Assembly: GCF_014397785.1 (NCBI RefSeq)
Contig: NZ_VZQQ01000001.1
Coordinates: 434,001-498,000 of the forward strand
Length of the DNA: 64,000 nucleotides
Direction: 5' to 3'
Source: Paraburkholderia podalyriae
GTDB taxonomy: Bacteria; Pseudomonadota; Gammaproteobacteria; Burkholderiales; Burkholderiaceae
The first letter of the stretch is position 1; each line of letters opens with the position of its first letter. Position numbers and translations under genes: made by a program. Positions 38,022-47,762 of the stretch are shown piece after piece. The notes beneath the pieces are model-generated. The model saw only the letters and a program-made list of their open reading frames with translations, ran no database searches and had not been told where the DNA came from.

Positions 38022-38216
38022 CTACAACGCCCGCGCGAGTAGCGACAACAGCATCGACAGCACGAGCGTCGACATGAACGGAAACGGATACTCGCGGCCG
38101 AACAGCCGCAAGGTCACGTCGCCGGGCATCCGGCCGATGCCGAGCTTCCTCAGCCACGGCCAGCACGACGACAGCACCGCGACGGCAATGAAGGTAGTCA
38201 AAAGCCAGCGGATCAT
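38022..38216 (-). CDS. DUF2905 small membrane protein
   Basis: This 64-residue protein begins MIRWLLTTFIAVAVLSSCWPWL and carries the DUF2905 motif GRMPGDVTLRLFGREYPFPFMSTLVLSMLLSLL: two membrane segments joined by a GxxPGD loop. Function unknown. GGAGTCGCG precedes the ATG. It lies 31 bases downstream of the methyltransferase gene and is likely cotranscribed. Confidence 0.9.
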   Translation of the reverse strand: MIRWLLTTFIAVAVLSSCWPWLRKLGIGRMPGDVTLRLFGREYPFPFMSTLVLSMLLSLLARAL

Positions 38217-38247
38217 CGCGACTCCTCGAACCGGGGCGAATTCGGAA

Positions 38248-39450
38248 TCACAGCGTGTGCGAGCGGTCGCCGCTCGAAAAGGCGCGCAGCGTGTCGTCGA
38301 GTCCGCGCGAAAACGCGATCACCTTGAAGAGTTCGCCCATCTCCGCCTCGGACAGCAGCTTCTGTACCGCGTTGGCGGCGGGCAGAAAGCGCGCGGGGTC
38401 GGCGGGATCGATTTCGCCGAGCGCCTCCGTGACGCCCGCGTTCAGCAGGAAGCGCGCTTGCGACGTGAAGCCGAGCAGGTCCGCGCCGGTCTCGACGCCC
38501 GCTTCGGCGATGCCGGTGAATTCGACGTGCGCGGTGATGTCCTGCAAACCGGGATACAGGAACGGGTCGCCGTGCGCGCGGTGCCGGTAGTGGCACATCA
38601 GCGTGCCCTGCGCGCGCTGGCCGTGATAGTACTCGTGGCGCGGAAAGCCGTAGTCGATCAGCAGAATCGCGCCGCGCGCGAGCATCGTGCAGATCGTGCG
38701 CGTGAAAGCGCGCGCGGCCTCGTGCGTTTCGGTCACGTAGTCGTCGCCGGCGTGGTCGCGGGTCGCATCGATTTCCGTGAGCAGAGCGAGATCCGCGGCG
38801 GCCGCGGCAGGGCGGTCGTCGAACGCGAATGCGCCGTCGCGCCACACCACGCCGCGCTCGTGCCAGACGCCGCCGCGTTGCGCGAAGAGCCGCACCGGCA
38901 TTGCGTCGAGCACCTCGTTGCCGATCACCACGCCTTCGAAGCGCTCCGGCAATGCGTCGAGCCAACGTACTTTCCCGACCAGCGCGGGCGCGGCCGCCGC
39001 GATCGTTTCGCGCTGCCGCTCGCGCAGCTCACCCGACAGATCGACGATCGAATAGCTGTCGAATTCGGCGCCGAGCGTGTCGAGCGCATTGAGCAGCCCT
39101 GCGGCGAGCTTGCCGGTGCCGGCGCCGAACTCCATCACGTTGCGCGTGCCGCTCGCCTGCAACGCTTCGGCGACCGGGCGCGCGAGCGTCGCGGCGAACA
39201 GGGGCGACAATTCCGGCGCGGTGACGAAGTCGCTGCCGTCGTCAGCGCGCAGGCCAAATTTGCGCGCACCGCCGCTGTAGTAGCCGAGCCCCGGCGCGTA
39301 CAACGCGCGCTCCATGTAGCGGTCGAACGGCAGCCAGCCGTCGGCGGTGTCGAGCTGCTTGCGGATCTCGGCGACGAGCGCGTCGGACTGCGCGAGCGCG
39401 CTCGGGCCGGGAGCAGGTAAACTATCGGGCTGGTGAGCTTTCGGATTCAT
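38248..39450 (-). CDS. SAM-dependent methyltransferase, MidA/NDUFAF7 family
   Basis: This 400-residue protein has GWLPFDRYMERALYAPGLGYYSGGARKFG near the start, the SAM-binding segment VMEFGAGTGKLAAGLL, and GNEVLDAMPVRLF. This is the DUF185/NDUFAF7 family, whose mitochondrial member methylates an Arg of complex I subunit NDUFS2. The bacterial target is unknown. The ATG at 39450 is 13 bases from the divergent SDR gene start, so the promoters overlap. Confidence 0.93.
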   Translation of the reverse strand: MNPKAHQPDSLPAPGPSALAQSDALVAEIRKQLDTADGWLPFDRYMERALYAPGLGYYSGGARKFGLRADDGSDFVTAPELSPLFAATLARPVAEALQASGTRNVMEFGAGTGKLAAGLLNALDTLGAEFDSYSIVDLSGELRERQRETIAAAAPALVGKVRWLDALPERFEGVVIGNEVLDAMPVRLFAQRGGVWHERGVVWRDGAFAFDDRPAAAAADLALLTEIDATRDHAGDDYVTETHEAARAFTRTICTMLARGAILLIDYGFPRHEYYHGQRAQGTLMCHYRHRAHGDPFLYPGLQDITAHVEFTGIAEAGVETGADLLGFTSQARFLLNAGVTEALGEIDPADPARFLPAANAVQKLLSEAEMGELFKVIAFSRGLDDTLRAFSSGDRSHTL

Positions 39451-39463
39451 CCCCGCATTGTAA

Positions 39464-40291
39464 ATGACCGTTTCTCCGGACAACGCTGCCCGCGCGGCCG
39501 AAGTGCCGCCCCAAACGCCCCGCGTCGCGCTGATCACCGGCGCCGCGCGCCGCATCGGGCGCGCGCTCGCGCTCGGCTTTGCCGCGCGCGGCTGGGACGT
39601 GGCCGTGCACTACGGCGCCTCGCGTGAGGACGCCGACGAAGTGGTCGCGCAGATCGTCGCGCTGGGCCGCCGCGCGGTCGCGCTGCACGCCGAACTCGGC
39701 GACGAGGCGCAGGTCGTGCGGCTGCTGCCGGACTGTACCGCCGCGCTAGGGCGCCCATCCTGCGTCGTCAATAACGCGTCGCGCTTCGAGGAAGACACGG
39801 CGCGCGACATCGGCTACGAGCTGCTGCTGAAGCTGACCGCGATGAACCTCGGCGCGCCGCTCGTGCTCGCGCGCATGCTTTACGACGCGACGCCCGATGC
39901 GGCGTTGCGCGACGAGAGCCAGCGCGGTGTCGTCATCAATGTGCTGGACCAGAAGCTGTACAACATGAACCCGGACTATCTGTCGTACACGCTGTCGAAG
40001 GCGGCGCTGCAGACCGCGACGGTCGCGCTCGCTCAGGCGCTCGCGCCGAAGCTCCGGGTGGTCGGGCTCGCGCCCGGCCTGACCATGCAATCGGGCGACC
40101 AGACCCACGACGGGTTCGAGGCCGCTCACCGTATGACGCCTCTTGGCCGTGCGTCGCGGCCCGAGGATATCGTCGCCGCCGCGCTGTATCTCGCGGATGC
40201 AGCCGGCGTCACCGGAACGACGCTGGTGGTCGACGGCGGGCAGCATCTGGTGCCGCTGCCGCGCGACGTGATGTTTTTGACGGGCGCCTGA
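39464..40291 (+). CDS. SDR oxidoreductase, probable dihydropteridine reductase (FolM/PTR1-like)
   Basis: This 275-residue short-chain dehydrogenase has a cofactor motif TGAARRIGRA (residues 25-34) with Arg residues that suit NADPH and resemble pteridine reductases, NNAS(RF), and the active-site YLSYTLSKAAL. It ends with a DGGQHL motif. The next gene is folB, which supports a role in reducing dihydromonapterin or dihydrobiopterin. The FolM call is therefore likely but not proven. Confidence 0.85.
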   Translation: MTVSPDNAARAAEVPPQTPRVALITGAARRIGRALALGFAARGWDVAVHYGASREDADEVVAQIVALGRRAVALHAELGDEAQVVRLLPDCTAALGRPSCVVNNASRFEEDTARDIGYELLLKLTAMNLGAPLVLARMLYDATPDAALRDESQRGVVINVLDQKLYNMNPDYLSYTLSKAALQTATVALAQALAPKLRVVGLAPGLTMQSGDQTHDGFEAAHRMTPLGRASRPEDIVAAALYLADAAGVTGTTLVVDGGQHLVPLPRDVMFLTGA

Positions 40292-40383
40292 CACGCGGGC
40301 GCGGCTTGCCTCGCCGAGGCGGCCGTTGCGTGTGGTGAAGCGCCCCCTTGCGTGCCCCGCACGCTTTTTTGACTGGAACGAAC

Positions 40384-40779
40384 ATGTTTGCCGCTCTTTC
40401 GCACCCCCGGCTCGCCGATTGCCGCCGGCTTTTTCTGCGCAATTACGAAGTGCACATCAATATCGGCGTGCACGACTTCGAAAAGCGCGGCGAGCAGCGC
40501 GTCGTGATCAACGTCGAACTGTTCGTGCCGCTCGCGATGTCCACGCCGGTGCAAGACAAGCTCAACGAAGTCGTCGACTACGACTTCATGCGCTCGACGA
40601 TCGCCAAGCGCGTCTCGCAAGGCCATATCCATCTGCAGGAAACGCTGTGCGACGACCTCGTGCGCGCGATGCTCGAACATCCGCAGGTGCGCGGCGCGCG
40701 CGTGTCGACCGAAAAGCCGGACGTGTATCCGGACTGCGATGCGGTCGGCGTCGAAGTCTTCCGCATCAAGGAGGACTGA
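40384..40779 (+). CDS. folB: Dihydroneopterin aldolase
   Basis: This 131-residue FolB-family protein has LFLRNYEVHINIGVHDFEKRGEQRVVINVELFVP, VVDYDFMRSTI, QETLCDDL and VSTEKPDVYPDCDAVGVEVFR. It cleaves dihydroneopterin to 6-hydroxymethyl-dihydropterin in folate synthesis. The ATG at 40384 follows GGAACGAAC. It is placed between the pteridine-reductase-like gene and ttcA (3 bases from the ttcA start). Confidence 0.94.
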   Translation: MFAALSHPRLADCRRLFLRNYEVHINIGVHDFEKRGEQRVVINVELFVPLAMSTPVQDKLNEVVDYDFMRSTIAKRVSQGHIHLQETLCDDLVRAMLEHPQVRGARVSTEKPDVYPDCDAVGVEVFRIKED

Positions 40780-40782
40780 ACG

Positions 40783-41781
40783 ATGAACGCACCGGAAATC
40801 CTGAACGCAGGCAACCAGGCCGCCGAGGCCACCGCGGCGACCAGCGCCGCCCGCGCCCCGAAATCGCCGCTCACGCGCCGCGAGCAGAAGGAAGCGTACG
40901 AGAACAACAAGCTGTTCAAGCGGCTCGCGCGCCAGGTCGGCCAGGCAATCGGCGATTACAACATGATCGAGGACGGCGACAAGGTGATGGTGTGCCTGTC
41001 GGGTGGCAAAGACAGTTACGCGATGCTCGACATTCTGATGCGGCTGCGCGAGCGCGCACCGATCAATTTCGACCTCGTCGCGGTGAACCTCGACCAGAAG
41101 CAGCCGGGCTTCCCCGAGCACGTGCTGCCCGAGTATCTGACCCAGCTCGACATCCCGTTTCACATCGAGAACCAGGACACCTACAGCATCGTCAAGCGGC
41201 TGGTGCCGGAGGGCAAGACCACCTGTTCGCTGTGCTCACGGCTGCGGCGCGGCATCCTGTACCGCGTCGCGGGCGAACTCGGCGCGACCAGGATCGCGCT
41301 CGGCCATCATCGCGACGACATCCTGCAGACGCTGCTGCTGAACCTGTTCTACGGCGGCAAACTGAAAGGCATGCCGCCCAAGCTGCAATCGGACGACGGC
41401 AAGAACATCGTGATCCGGCCGCTCGCCTACGTGAAGGAAACCGATCTGGAGAAGTACGCGGAGCTGCGTAAATTCCCGATCATTCCGTGCAATCTGTGCG
41501 GTAGCCAACCGAACCTGAAGCGTGCGGAAATGAAGGCTCTGGTCCGCGACTGGGAAAAGCGTTTCCCGGGCCGCATCGAGAACATGTTCAACGCGTTGTC
41601 GAACGTGGTGCCGTCGCATTTGATGGATCACCAGCTGTTTCCGTTCGCGGGGCTGCGCGCGACCGGCGAGGCCGATCCGCAAGGCGATATCGCGTTCGAC
41701 GAAGAACCGTGCTCGACCGGCGACGACGGTGCGCCGCTCAGCGGGAAGACGATCCCGCTGGTCCAGTTCGACGACCTGTAA
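40783..41781 (+). CDS. ttcA: tRNA 2-thiocytidine(32) synthetase TtcA
   Basis: This 332-residue PP-loop enzyme has SGGKDS at residues 73-78, the Cys pair CSLC at about 148-151 and CNLC at about 236-239, which bind the 4Fe-4S cluster that carries sulfur. It thiolates C32 of certain tRNAs. The poly-Ala N-terminal extension is typical of Burkholderia. An AAGGAGGA ribosome site lies at the end of folB. Confidence 0.97.
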   Translation: MNAPEILNAGNQAAEATAATSAARAPKSPLTRREQKEAYENNKLFKRLARQVGQAIGDYNMIEDGDKVMVCLSGGKDSYAMLDILMRLRERAPINFDLVAVNLDQKQPGFPEHVLPEYLTQLDIPFHIENQDTYSIVKRLVPEGKTTCSLCSRLRRGILYRVAGELGATRIALGHHRDDILQTLLLNLFYGGKLKGMPPKLQSDDGKNIVIRPLAYVKETDLEKYAELRKFPIIPCNLCGSQPNLKRAEMKALVRDWEKRFPGRIENMFNALSNVVPSHLMDHQLFPFAGLRATGEADPQGDIAFDEEPCSTGDDGAPLSGKTIPLVQFDDL

Positions 41782-41845
41782 CTGGCGAAACGTGCCGGTT
41801 TTGGCGGCATTCCGGCGGTTTTCCGCTGGAATGCAAGTGCTGCAG

Positions 41846-41868
41846 AGGCCGCGTCAGCGGCCTTTTTT
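41846..41868 (+). terminator. Intrinsic terminator after ttcA
   Basis: GGCCGC-GTCA-GCGGCC followed by six Ts (41863-41868): a standard rho-independent terminator between ttcA and glmU. Confidence 0.88.
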
Positions 41869-41922
41869 GCAGGTGCAGCATGATAGAATCGTGCGCTCCA
41901 AACTCGTCTATTTGCCGACGCC

Positions 41923-43284
41923 ATGAACATCGTTATTTTGGCGGCAGGCACCGGCAAGCGCATGCGGTCCGCGCTTCCCAAGGTGCTCCATCCTCTGGCC
42001 GGCCGGCCGCTCCTCGCTCATGTCATCGACACCGCCCGCGCGCTGAAGCCCGCGCGGCTGATCGTCGTGATCGGCCACGGTGCCGAAGCCGTGCGTGAAG
42101 CCGTCGCGGCGCCCGATATTCAATTCGCGGTGCAGGAGCAGCAGCTCGGCACCGGCCACGCGGTGCAGCAGGCGCTGCCGCTGCTCGATCCTTCGTTGCC
42201 CACGCTGGTGCTCTATGGCGACGTGCCGCTCACGCGCGCGCAAACGCTGCGCGCGCTGACCGAACGCGCGGGCCGGGACGGCTACGGCGTGCTGACCGTC
42301 ACGCTCGACGACCCGACCGGCTATGGCCGCATCGTGCGCGATCCGCAGGGCAAGGTGCGGCGCATCGTCGAGCAGAAGGACGCGAGTCCCGAGCAACTGA
42401 AGATCGCCGAGATCAACACCGGCATCATCGTCGCCCCGACCGCGCGCCTCGCCGGCTGGCTCGCGGCGCTCAAAAACGACAACGTGCAAGGCGAGTTCTA
42501 TCTGACCGACGCGGTCGAGATGGCGATCGAAGCCGGCATCGAAGTCGTCACCACGCAGCCCGACGACGAGTGGGAAACGCTCGGCGTCAACAGCAAGCAG
42601 CAACTCGCCGAACTCGAGCGGATTCACCAGCGCGATGTCGCCGACGCGCTGCTGGTCGCCGGCGTGACGCTCGCCGACCCGGCGCGTGTCGACGTGCGCG
42701 GCACGCTCGAATGCGGTCGCGACGTGTCGATCGACGTGAACTGTGTGTTCGAAGGCCGCGTCACGCTGGCCGATAATGTCAGCATCGGGCCGAACTGCGT
42801 GATCCGCAATGCGAGCATCGGCGCGGGCACGCGCGTCGACGCGTTCACGCACATCGAAGGTGCGCAAGTCGGCGCGAAGGCCGTCGTTGGTCCGTATGCG
42901 CGCTTGCGCACAGGCGCCGCGCTGCAGGACGAGTCTCATGTAGGGAACTTCGTCGAGATCAAGAATGCGGTGCTTGGTCACGGCTCGAAAGCCAACCACC
43001 TCACCTACCTCGGCGATGCAGATGTCGGCGCGCGCGTGAATATCGGCGCGGGCACGATCACCTGCAACTACGACGGCGCGAACAAATTCCGCACCGTGAT
43101 CGAGGACGACGTGTTCGTCGGCTCGGACACGCAACTGGTCGCGCCGGTGCGCGTGCAGCGCGGCGCGACGATCGCGGCCGGCACCACGGTTTGGAAAGAC
43201 GTCGCCGCCGACGCGCTGGTGCTGAACGACAAGACCCAAACGAGCAAAACGGGCTACGTGCGCCCGGTCAAAAAGAAAAGCTGA
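41923..43284 (+). CDS. glmU: Bifunctional UDP-GlcNAc pyrophosphorylase / glucosamine-1-P acetyltransferase
   Basis: This 453-residue enzyme has the uridyltransferase domain first ([30 protein letters not shown]) and the left-handed beta-helix acetyltransferase domain after about residue 250 (hexapeptide repeats; [34 protein letters not shown]). It makes UDP-GlcNAc for peptidoglycan and LPS. It is followed by glmS at 59 bases. A possible -10 (TAGAAT, 41884-41889) lies after the ttcA terminator, with no clear -35. Confidence 0.97.
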   Translation: MNIVILAAGTGKRMRSALPKVLHPLAGRPLLAHVIDTARALKPARLIVVIGHGAEAVREAVAAPDIQFAVQEQQLGTGHAVQQALPLLDPSLPTLVLYGDVPLTRAQTLRALTERAGRDGYGVLTVTLDDPTGYGRIVRDPQGKVRRIVEQKDASPEQLKIAEINTGIIVAPTARLAGWLAALKNDNVQGEFYLTDAVEMAIEAGIEVVTTQPDDEWETLGVNSKQQLAELERIHQRDVADALLVAGVTLADPARVDVRGTLECGRDVSIDVNCVFEGRVTLADNVSIGPNCVIRNASIGAGTRVDAFTHIEGAQVGAKAVVGPYARLRTGAALQDESHVGNFVEIKNAVLGHGSKANHLTYLGDADVGARVNIGAGTITCNYDGANKFRTVIEDDVFVGSDTQLVAPVRVQRGATIAAGTTVWKDVAADALVLNDKTQTSKTGYVRPVKKKS

Positions 43285-43343
43285 TCGATACGGCGTGCCC
43301 ACGAGGCGCGCTCACTGAATCCGGCACTGAAAAGGAATACACC

Positions 43344-45161
43344 ATGTGCGGCATTGTCGGCGCGGTTGCGCAACGTAATATCGTTCCCGTCCTGATCGAA
43401 GGACTGCGACGCCTCGAATATCGCGGCTACGATTCGTGCGGCGTCGCCGTGCTCGGCGCTCGCGGGCCGAGCCGCGCGCGCAGCGTCGCGCGCGTCGCCG
43501 ACCTCGATGGCCAGGTGCGCGACAGTCACCTCGAAGGCGTGACGGGAATCGCGCATACGCGCTGGGCCACACATGGCGCGCCGGTCACCGACAACGCTCA
43601 CCCGATTTTCTCGTGCGATGCGCTCGCGTTGGTACACAACGGCATCATCGAGAACTACGAGGTGTTGCGCGAAATGCTGCGGGGCAAGGGCTACGAGTTC
43701 GTCTCGCAGACCGACACCGAGGTTATCGCGCATCTGGTCCATAGCCTGTATCGCGGGGACCTGTTCGCGGCGGTGCGCGAAGCCATCGCACAACTGCATG
43801 GCGCGTACGCGATCGCGGTGCTGCACAAGGACCAGCCGCATACGGTGGTCGGCGCGCGCCAGGGCTCGCCGCTCGTGGTCGGACTCGGCGATGGCGAGAA
43901 CTTCCTCGCGTCCGACGCGCTTGCGCTCGCGGGCAGCACCGAGCGCTTTATCTTCCTCGAGGAAGGCGACGTGTGCGAACTGTCGCTCGATCGCGTGCGC
44001 ATCGCCGATCGCCAGGGCGAGGCCGCGCAACGCGAGGTGCGCCAGGTCGCCGCCTATGGCGGCGCGGTCGAACTCGGCCCATATCGCCACTTCATGCAGA
44101 AGGAAATCTTCGAGCAGCCGCGCGCGATCACCGACACGATTCCGCAAGCCGACGCGTTCGATGCGTCGATCTTCGGCGAAGGCGCGCGCCAGGTGTTCGC
44201 CGACATCGACAGCCTGCTGATTCTCGCGTGCGGCACGAGCTATTACTCGGGGCTCACCGCGAAGTACTGGCTCGAGTCGCTCGCGAAGATTCCGACTCAG
44301 GTCGAGATCGCGAGCGAGTATCGCTATCGCGAGTCGGTGCCGAATCCGAAGTCGCTGGTGGTGGTGATTTCGCAGTCGGGCGAAACCGCGGACACGCTCG
44401 CGGCGCTCAGGCACGCGCAGGAACTCGGCCACCGGCACACGCTCGCGATCTGCAACGTCGGCACAAGCGCGATGGTGCGGCAGACCGGGTTGTCGTTCCT
44501 GACGCACGCGGGCCGCGAGATCGGTGTCGCGTCGACCAAAGCATTCACGACGCAGCTGGTCGCGCTGTTTACGCTGGCGGCAACGCTCGCGAAGCTGCGC
44601 GAACGCCTGAGCGATGAGCAGGAAGTCGGTTATCTGAGGCAGTTGCGCCACCTGCCGGCCGCGCTCAACAGCGTGCTCGCGCTGGAGCCGCAGATCATCG
44701 CGTGGTCGGAAGAGTTTTCGCGCAAGGAACATGCGTTGTTCCTCGGACGCGGCATGCACTATCCGATCGCGCTCGAAGGCGCGCTGAAGCTCAAGGAGAT
44801 TTCGTACATCCACGCCGAGGCGTATCCGGCTGGCGAACTCAAGCATGGGCCGTTGGCACTCGTGACCGAGGCGATGCCGGTAGTGACGGTCGCGCCGAAC
44901 GACGCGCTGCTCGAAAAGCTGAAGTCGAACATCCAGGAAGTGCGCGCGCGCGGCGGCGAGCTTTATGTGTTCGCCGATGCGGATACGAAGATCGTCAACG
45001 GCGAAGGGCTGCATGTGATCCGGATGCCGGAGCACTATGGCTTGCTGTCGCCGATTCTGCACGTCGTGCCGCTGCAGTTGCTCGCGTATCACACCGCCTG
45101 TGCGCGTGGCACGGATGTGGACAAGCCCCGGAACCTGGCGAAGTCGGTGACGGTGGAGTGA
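43344..45161 (+). CDS. glmS: Glucosamine-6-phosphate synthase
   Basis: This 605-residue glutamine-dependent amidotransferase starts [12 protein letters not shown] (Cys after Met is the nucleophile), followed by [13 protein letters not shown] and the [10 protein letters not shown] segment. The isomerase half has two SIS domains ([32 protein letters not shown]) and ends [12 protein letters not shown]. It supplies GlcN-6-P for GlmM/GlmU. A short leader and the absence of glmM here suggest glmU-glmS cotranscription. No glmS ribozyme is expected or seen. Confidence 0.98.
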   Translation: MCGIVGAVAQRNIVPVLIEGLRRLEYRGYDSCGVAVLGARGPSRARSVARVADLDGQVRDSHLEGVTGIAHTRWATHGAPVTDNAHPIFSCDALALVHNGIIENYEVLREMLRGKGYEFVSQTDTEVIAHLVHSLYRGDLFAAVREAIAQLHGAYAIAVLHKDQPHTVVGARQGSPLVVGLGDGENFLASDALALAGSTERFIFLEEGDVCELSLDRVRIADRQGEAAQREVRQVAAYGGAVELGPYRHFMQKEIFEQPRAITDTIPQADAFDASIFGEGARQVFADIDSLLILACGTSYYSGLTAKYWLESLAKIPTQVEIASEYRYRESVPNPKSLVVVISQSGETADTLAALRHAQELGHRHTLAICNVGTSAMVRQTGLSFLTHAGREIGVASTKAFTTQLVALFTLAATLAKLRERLSDEQEVGYLRQLRHLPAALNSVLALEPQIIAWSEEFSRKEHALFLGRGMHYPIALEGALKLKEISYIHAEAYPAGELKHGPLALVTEAMPVVTVAPNDALLEKLKSNIQEVRARGGELYVFADADTKIVNGEGLHVIRMPEHYGLLSPILHVVPLQLLAYHTACARGTDVDKPRNLAKSVTVE

Positions 45162-45200
45162 CGAAGACGCAGCGGCAAACCGGGCCGCAAGCTCACGCGA

Positions 45201-45229
45201 TCAGCCGCACCGCGATGCGGTCCGGCTGA
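45201..45229 (+). terminator. Hairpin downstream of glmS
   Basis: TCAGCCGCACCGC pairs with GCGGTCCGGCTGA across a GAT loop with one internal mismatch. No T-run follows; it probably marks the 3' end of the glmUS message. Confidence 0.4.
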
Positions 45230-45333
45230 CGAAATATCCATCGCTCCAATCGGCATCTGTCTTTCCACGATGCCTCGACGTGACGACGCCACATCGACTA
45301 CCCTCTGTCGACATCCCACGTGGCCTCGTCATC

Positions 45334-45933
45334 ATGAAGACCTCATCTCCCAACACGCTGACCGAAAAGCTGAAGTCACGCGTCGCGCTAATCGCGCTGT
45401 TCGTCGGTTCGATGTGGGCGGTGTTCTTTCTGTCGGTCGCGTTGCCGTTCCTGCGTCTGAACGAACACGGCGTCGTGCCGCGTTCGCTCGGCGGTTTGCA
45501 GGGCATCCTGTTCGCGCCGTGGCTGCATGCGAGCGTCGGGCACATCGCCGCCAACACGAGCGGGCTCGTCGTACTCGGCTGGCTGTGTACGTGGCCCAAC
45601 ATCGCCGGCTTCTGGCGCGCGACCATCGGCGCGATGCTCGGCGCCGGTCTTTGCGCGTGGCTATTCGGCGCACCGTATTCGGTGCATATCGGCGCGAGCG
45701 GGCTGGTGTTCGGCTATGCCGGTTACCTCGTTGCACGCGGTTACTACACGCGCAATATCGTGTCGATCCTCGTGGCCTTGATCGTCGTCAGCAGCTACGG
45801 TCTGAGCCTGCTGTTCGGTGTGCTGCCGATCTATCCGGATGTGTCGTGGCAGAGTCATATCGGCGGTGTGCTTGGCGGAGTGCTCGCCGCGCGCTCGGGC
45901 GCCGGTGCGGCAAGCCGGGTGCGTGTTCGCTGA
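45334..45933 (+). CDS. Rhomboid-family intramembrane serine protease
   Basis: This 199-residue membrane protein has the rhomboid signature: HIAAN at residues 70-74, the catalytic Ser in GASG (Ser about 122), and the catalytic His in SHIGG (about 175). About six membrane helices can be traced. It cleaves transmembrane substrates; targets are unknown. The ATG at 45334 is taken because it precedes a short cytoplasmic N-terminus. It is convergent with the next small gene. Confidence 0.9.
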   Translation: MKTSSPNTLTEKLKSRVALIALFVGSMWAVFFLSVALPFLRLNEHGVVPRSLGGLQGILFAPWLHASVGHIAANTSGLVVLGWLCTWPNIAGFWRATIGAMLGAGLCAWLFGAPYSVHIGASGLVFGYAGYLVARGYYTRNIVSILVALIVVSSYGLSLLFGVLPIYPDVSWQSHIGGVLGGVLAARSGAGAASRVRVR

Positions 45934-45982
45934 CGGACACGTCGCGCTCGTCGGGACGCGGGCCGTCGAAAGAAGCTACCGC

Positions 45983-46243
45983 CTATAACTCCGGCCGCGC
46001 CAGATCGCTCGCAACGATGTGTTCGCCATACACCTGCGCGGCCGCGAGCGCTTCGAGGCGGCTCGGATGCGGGCCCAGTTCGGGCGCGCCATCGAACGGA
46101 AACAGCACGCGGCCGTCGGTCGTGCGCACCACCTTCAATACGCCGAGGAAGCGCCGGTAGCCGGCCATCTTCGCGCTCGCCGAAATGTCGAAGTCGTCCT
46201 CCGAGGTGCCGGGGACGCTGGGAATAAACGCGGTCTTGCTCAT
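45983..46243 (-). CDS. Conserved small hypothetical protein
   Basis: This 86-residue, soluble-looking protein begins MSKTAFIPSVPGTSEDDFDIS and contains YRRFLGVLKVVRTTDGRVLFPFDGAPELGP. It resembles small Burkholderiales proteins that I recall under a DUF6723 label, but this was not checked. Function unknown. No membrane segment or signal is visible. It is convergent with the rhomboid gene. Confidence 0.72.
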   Translation of the reverse strand: MSKTAFIPSVPGTSEDDFDISASAKMAGYRRFLGVLKVVRTTDGRVLFPFDGAPELGPHPSRLEALAAAQVYGEHIVASDLARPEL

Positions 46244-46518
46244 AGCGGAAACATCGGTTGTTCATCGAAGCGACGCGCAACGATATGCGCAGTCGACATG
46301 CATTGTCTCAAATCCGCGCGAAGCGCGAAGCGAGCGGGCAACCCTTCGCCTATGAGCCGATGCGCGATGCCGACACGTTCGCTGGTTCGCCAATGGACTT
46401 GTTGGTGAACTAACGTCAACTTTCACCGCAATGTCACGGGTGCTACCTAAAGTCTGCCCGCGAATCAGACAGCACTCCCGACAGGGCAACAAAGAGGTAA
46501 CAACAAAGGGCAACCAAC

Positions 46519-47754
46519 ATGTCACACCGCATCGGGTTACGCGCATTCATCATGGCCGCGTGCACGGCTTTCATCGCTTTGATCGTGGCCGCCTGCGGCT
46601 CGTCTTCTTCGTCCGGCGGGCTGCAACTGACCGGACAGCAGCAGATTCGCCACGTCTTCGTGATCACGCTCGAAAACGAAAACTACTCGACCACGTTCGG
46701 CGCCAACACCAAAGCGCCGTATCTCGCTCAAACACTGGCATCGCAAGGCGCGCTCGTGCAGCAGTACTACGGCACGGGCCACGTGAGTCTCGATAACTAC
46801 ATCGCGATGATCAGCGGCCAGTCGCCGACCAACGAGACCGAGAACGACTGCATCACCTACCAGGACTTCAAGCTCACCGGCATGACCTCCGATGGCCAGG
46901 CGATCGGCTCGGGCTGCGTGTATCCGGCGAGCGTGAAGACGCTGCCGGACCAGCTGACGGCAGCGGGCTATACGTGGAAGGGCTACGAAGGCGACATGGG
47001 CAACGACCCGTCGCGCGAAACCGCCACTTGCGGCCACCCGACGCTGAACACGACGGACCTGACGCAGTCGGCCGAAGCACCGAGCGCGGCCGTGCCGCTC
47101 GGCGACCAGTACGCGACGCGCCACAACCCGTTCATGTACTTCCACTCGATCATCGATTCGCCGGACTGCGGCACGCACGTCGTCAATCTGAATAACCTGC
47201 AGAACGATCTGCAATCGGTGGCGACCACGGCGAACTTCAACCTGATCACGCCGAACCTGTGCGACGACGGCCACGACGCGCCTTGCGTGAACGGCCAGCC
47301 GGGCGGTCTGACGAGCGCGAACGCGTTCCTGCAGAAGTGGGTGCCGATTATCACCGCGTCGCCGGCGTTCCAGAAGGATGGTCTGCTGATCATCAACTTC
47401 GACGAAAGCAGCTACGCGACCGTCACGCAGTCCGCGTCGGGCCAGGATCTGACGTTTGCCGGCACGACCTGCTGTAGCCAGCAACCGGGCCCGAACCTGC
47501 CGTCGTTTCCGCAGACTTCGTCGCTCGCGTATAAGGGCATCACGATCAACCTGACCAAGACGAGCTTCGGCGGCGACCAGACCGGCGCGGTGATGATCTC
47601 GAAGTTCATCAAGCCGGGCACGGTGTCCACGGTGCCGTACAACCACTATTCGATGTTGAAGAGCATCGAGGACATCTTTCAGCTCGACCACCTCGGTTAC
47701 GCGGGACAGGCCGGTCTGGTCGGGTTCGGCAGCGACATCTTCACGAACCTGTAA
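46519..47754 (+). CDS. Exported phosphoesterase-family lipoprotein (acid-phosphatase / phospholipase C-like)
   Basis: This 411-residue protein has a lipoprotein signal (lipobox LIVAAC, Cys about residue 26) and a phosphoesterase-family fold: HVFVITLENENYSTTFG, GHVSLDNYIAMISGQ, LIINFDES, and YNHYSMLKSIEDIF near the end. AcpA-like acid phosphatases and phospholipase C share these motifs. The substrate is unknown. It is 8 bases upstream of a di-heme peroxidase gene with which it is probably cotranscribed. The 275-base upstream gap holds no repeat or ORF I trust. Confidence 0.88.
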   Translation: MSHRIGLRAFIMAACTAFIALIVAACGSSSSSGGLQLTGQQQIRHVFVITLENENYSTTFGANTKAPYLAQTLASQGALVQQYYGTGHVSLDNYIAMISGQSPTNETENDCITYQDFKLTGMTSDGQAIGSGCVYPASVKTLPDQLTAAGYTWKGYEGDMGNDPSRETATCGHPTLNTTDLTQSAEAPSAAVPLGDQYATRHNPFMYFHSIIDSPDCGTHVVNLNNLQNDLQSVATTANFNLITPNLCDDGHDAPCVNGQPGGLTSANAFLQKWVPIITASPAFQKDGLLIINFDESSYATVTQSASGQDLTFAGTTCCSQQPGPNLPSFPQTSSLAYKGITINLTKTSFGGDQTGAVMISKFIKPGTVSTVPYNHYSMLKSIEDIFQLDHLGYAGQAGLVGFGSDIFTNL

Positions 47755-47762
47755 AAGATTCG

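Noticed and set aside
43285..43343. A glmS ribozyme or glmS-type leader RNA
   Set aside because: The 59-base gap is too short and has no ribozyme core; such ribozymes are known from Gram-positive bacteria.
46389..46518. A Pho box before the phosphoesterase gene
   Set aside because: TGTCA-like sequences occur, but the 7-bp direct repeats with 4-base spacing needed for a Pho box are not present.
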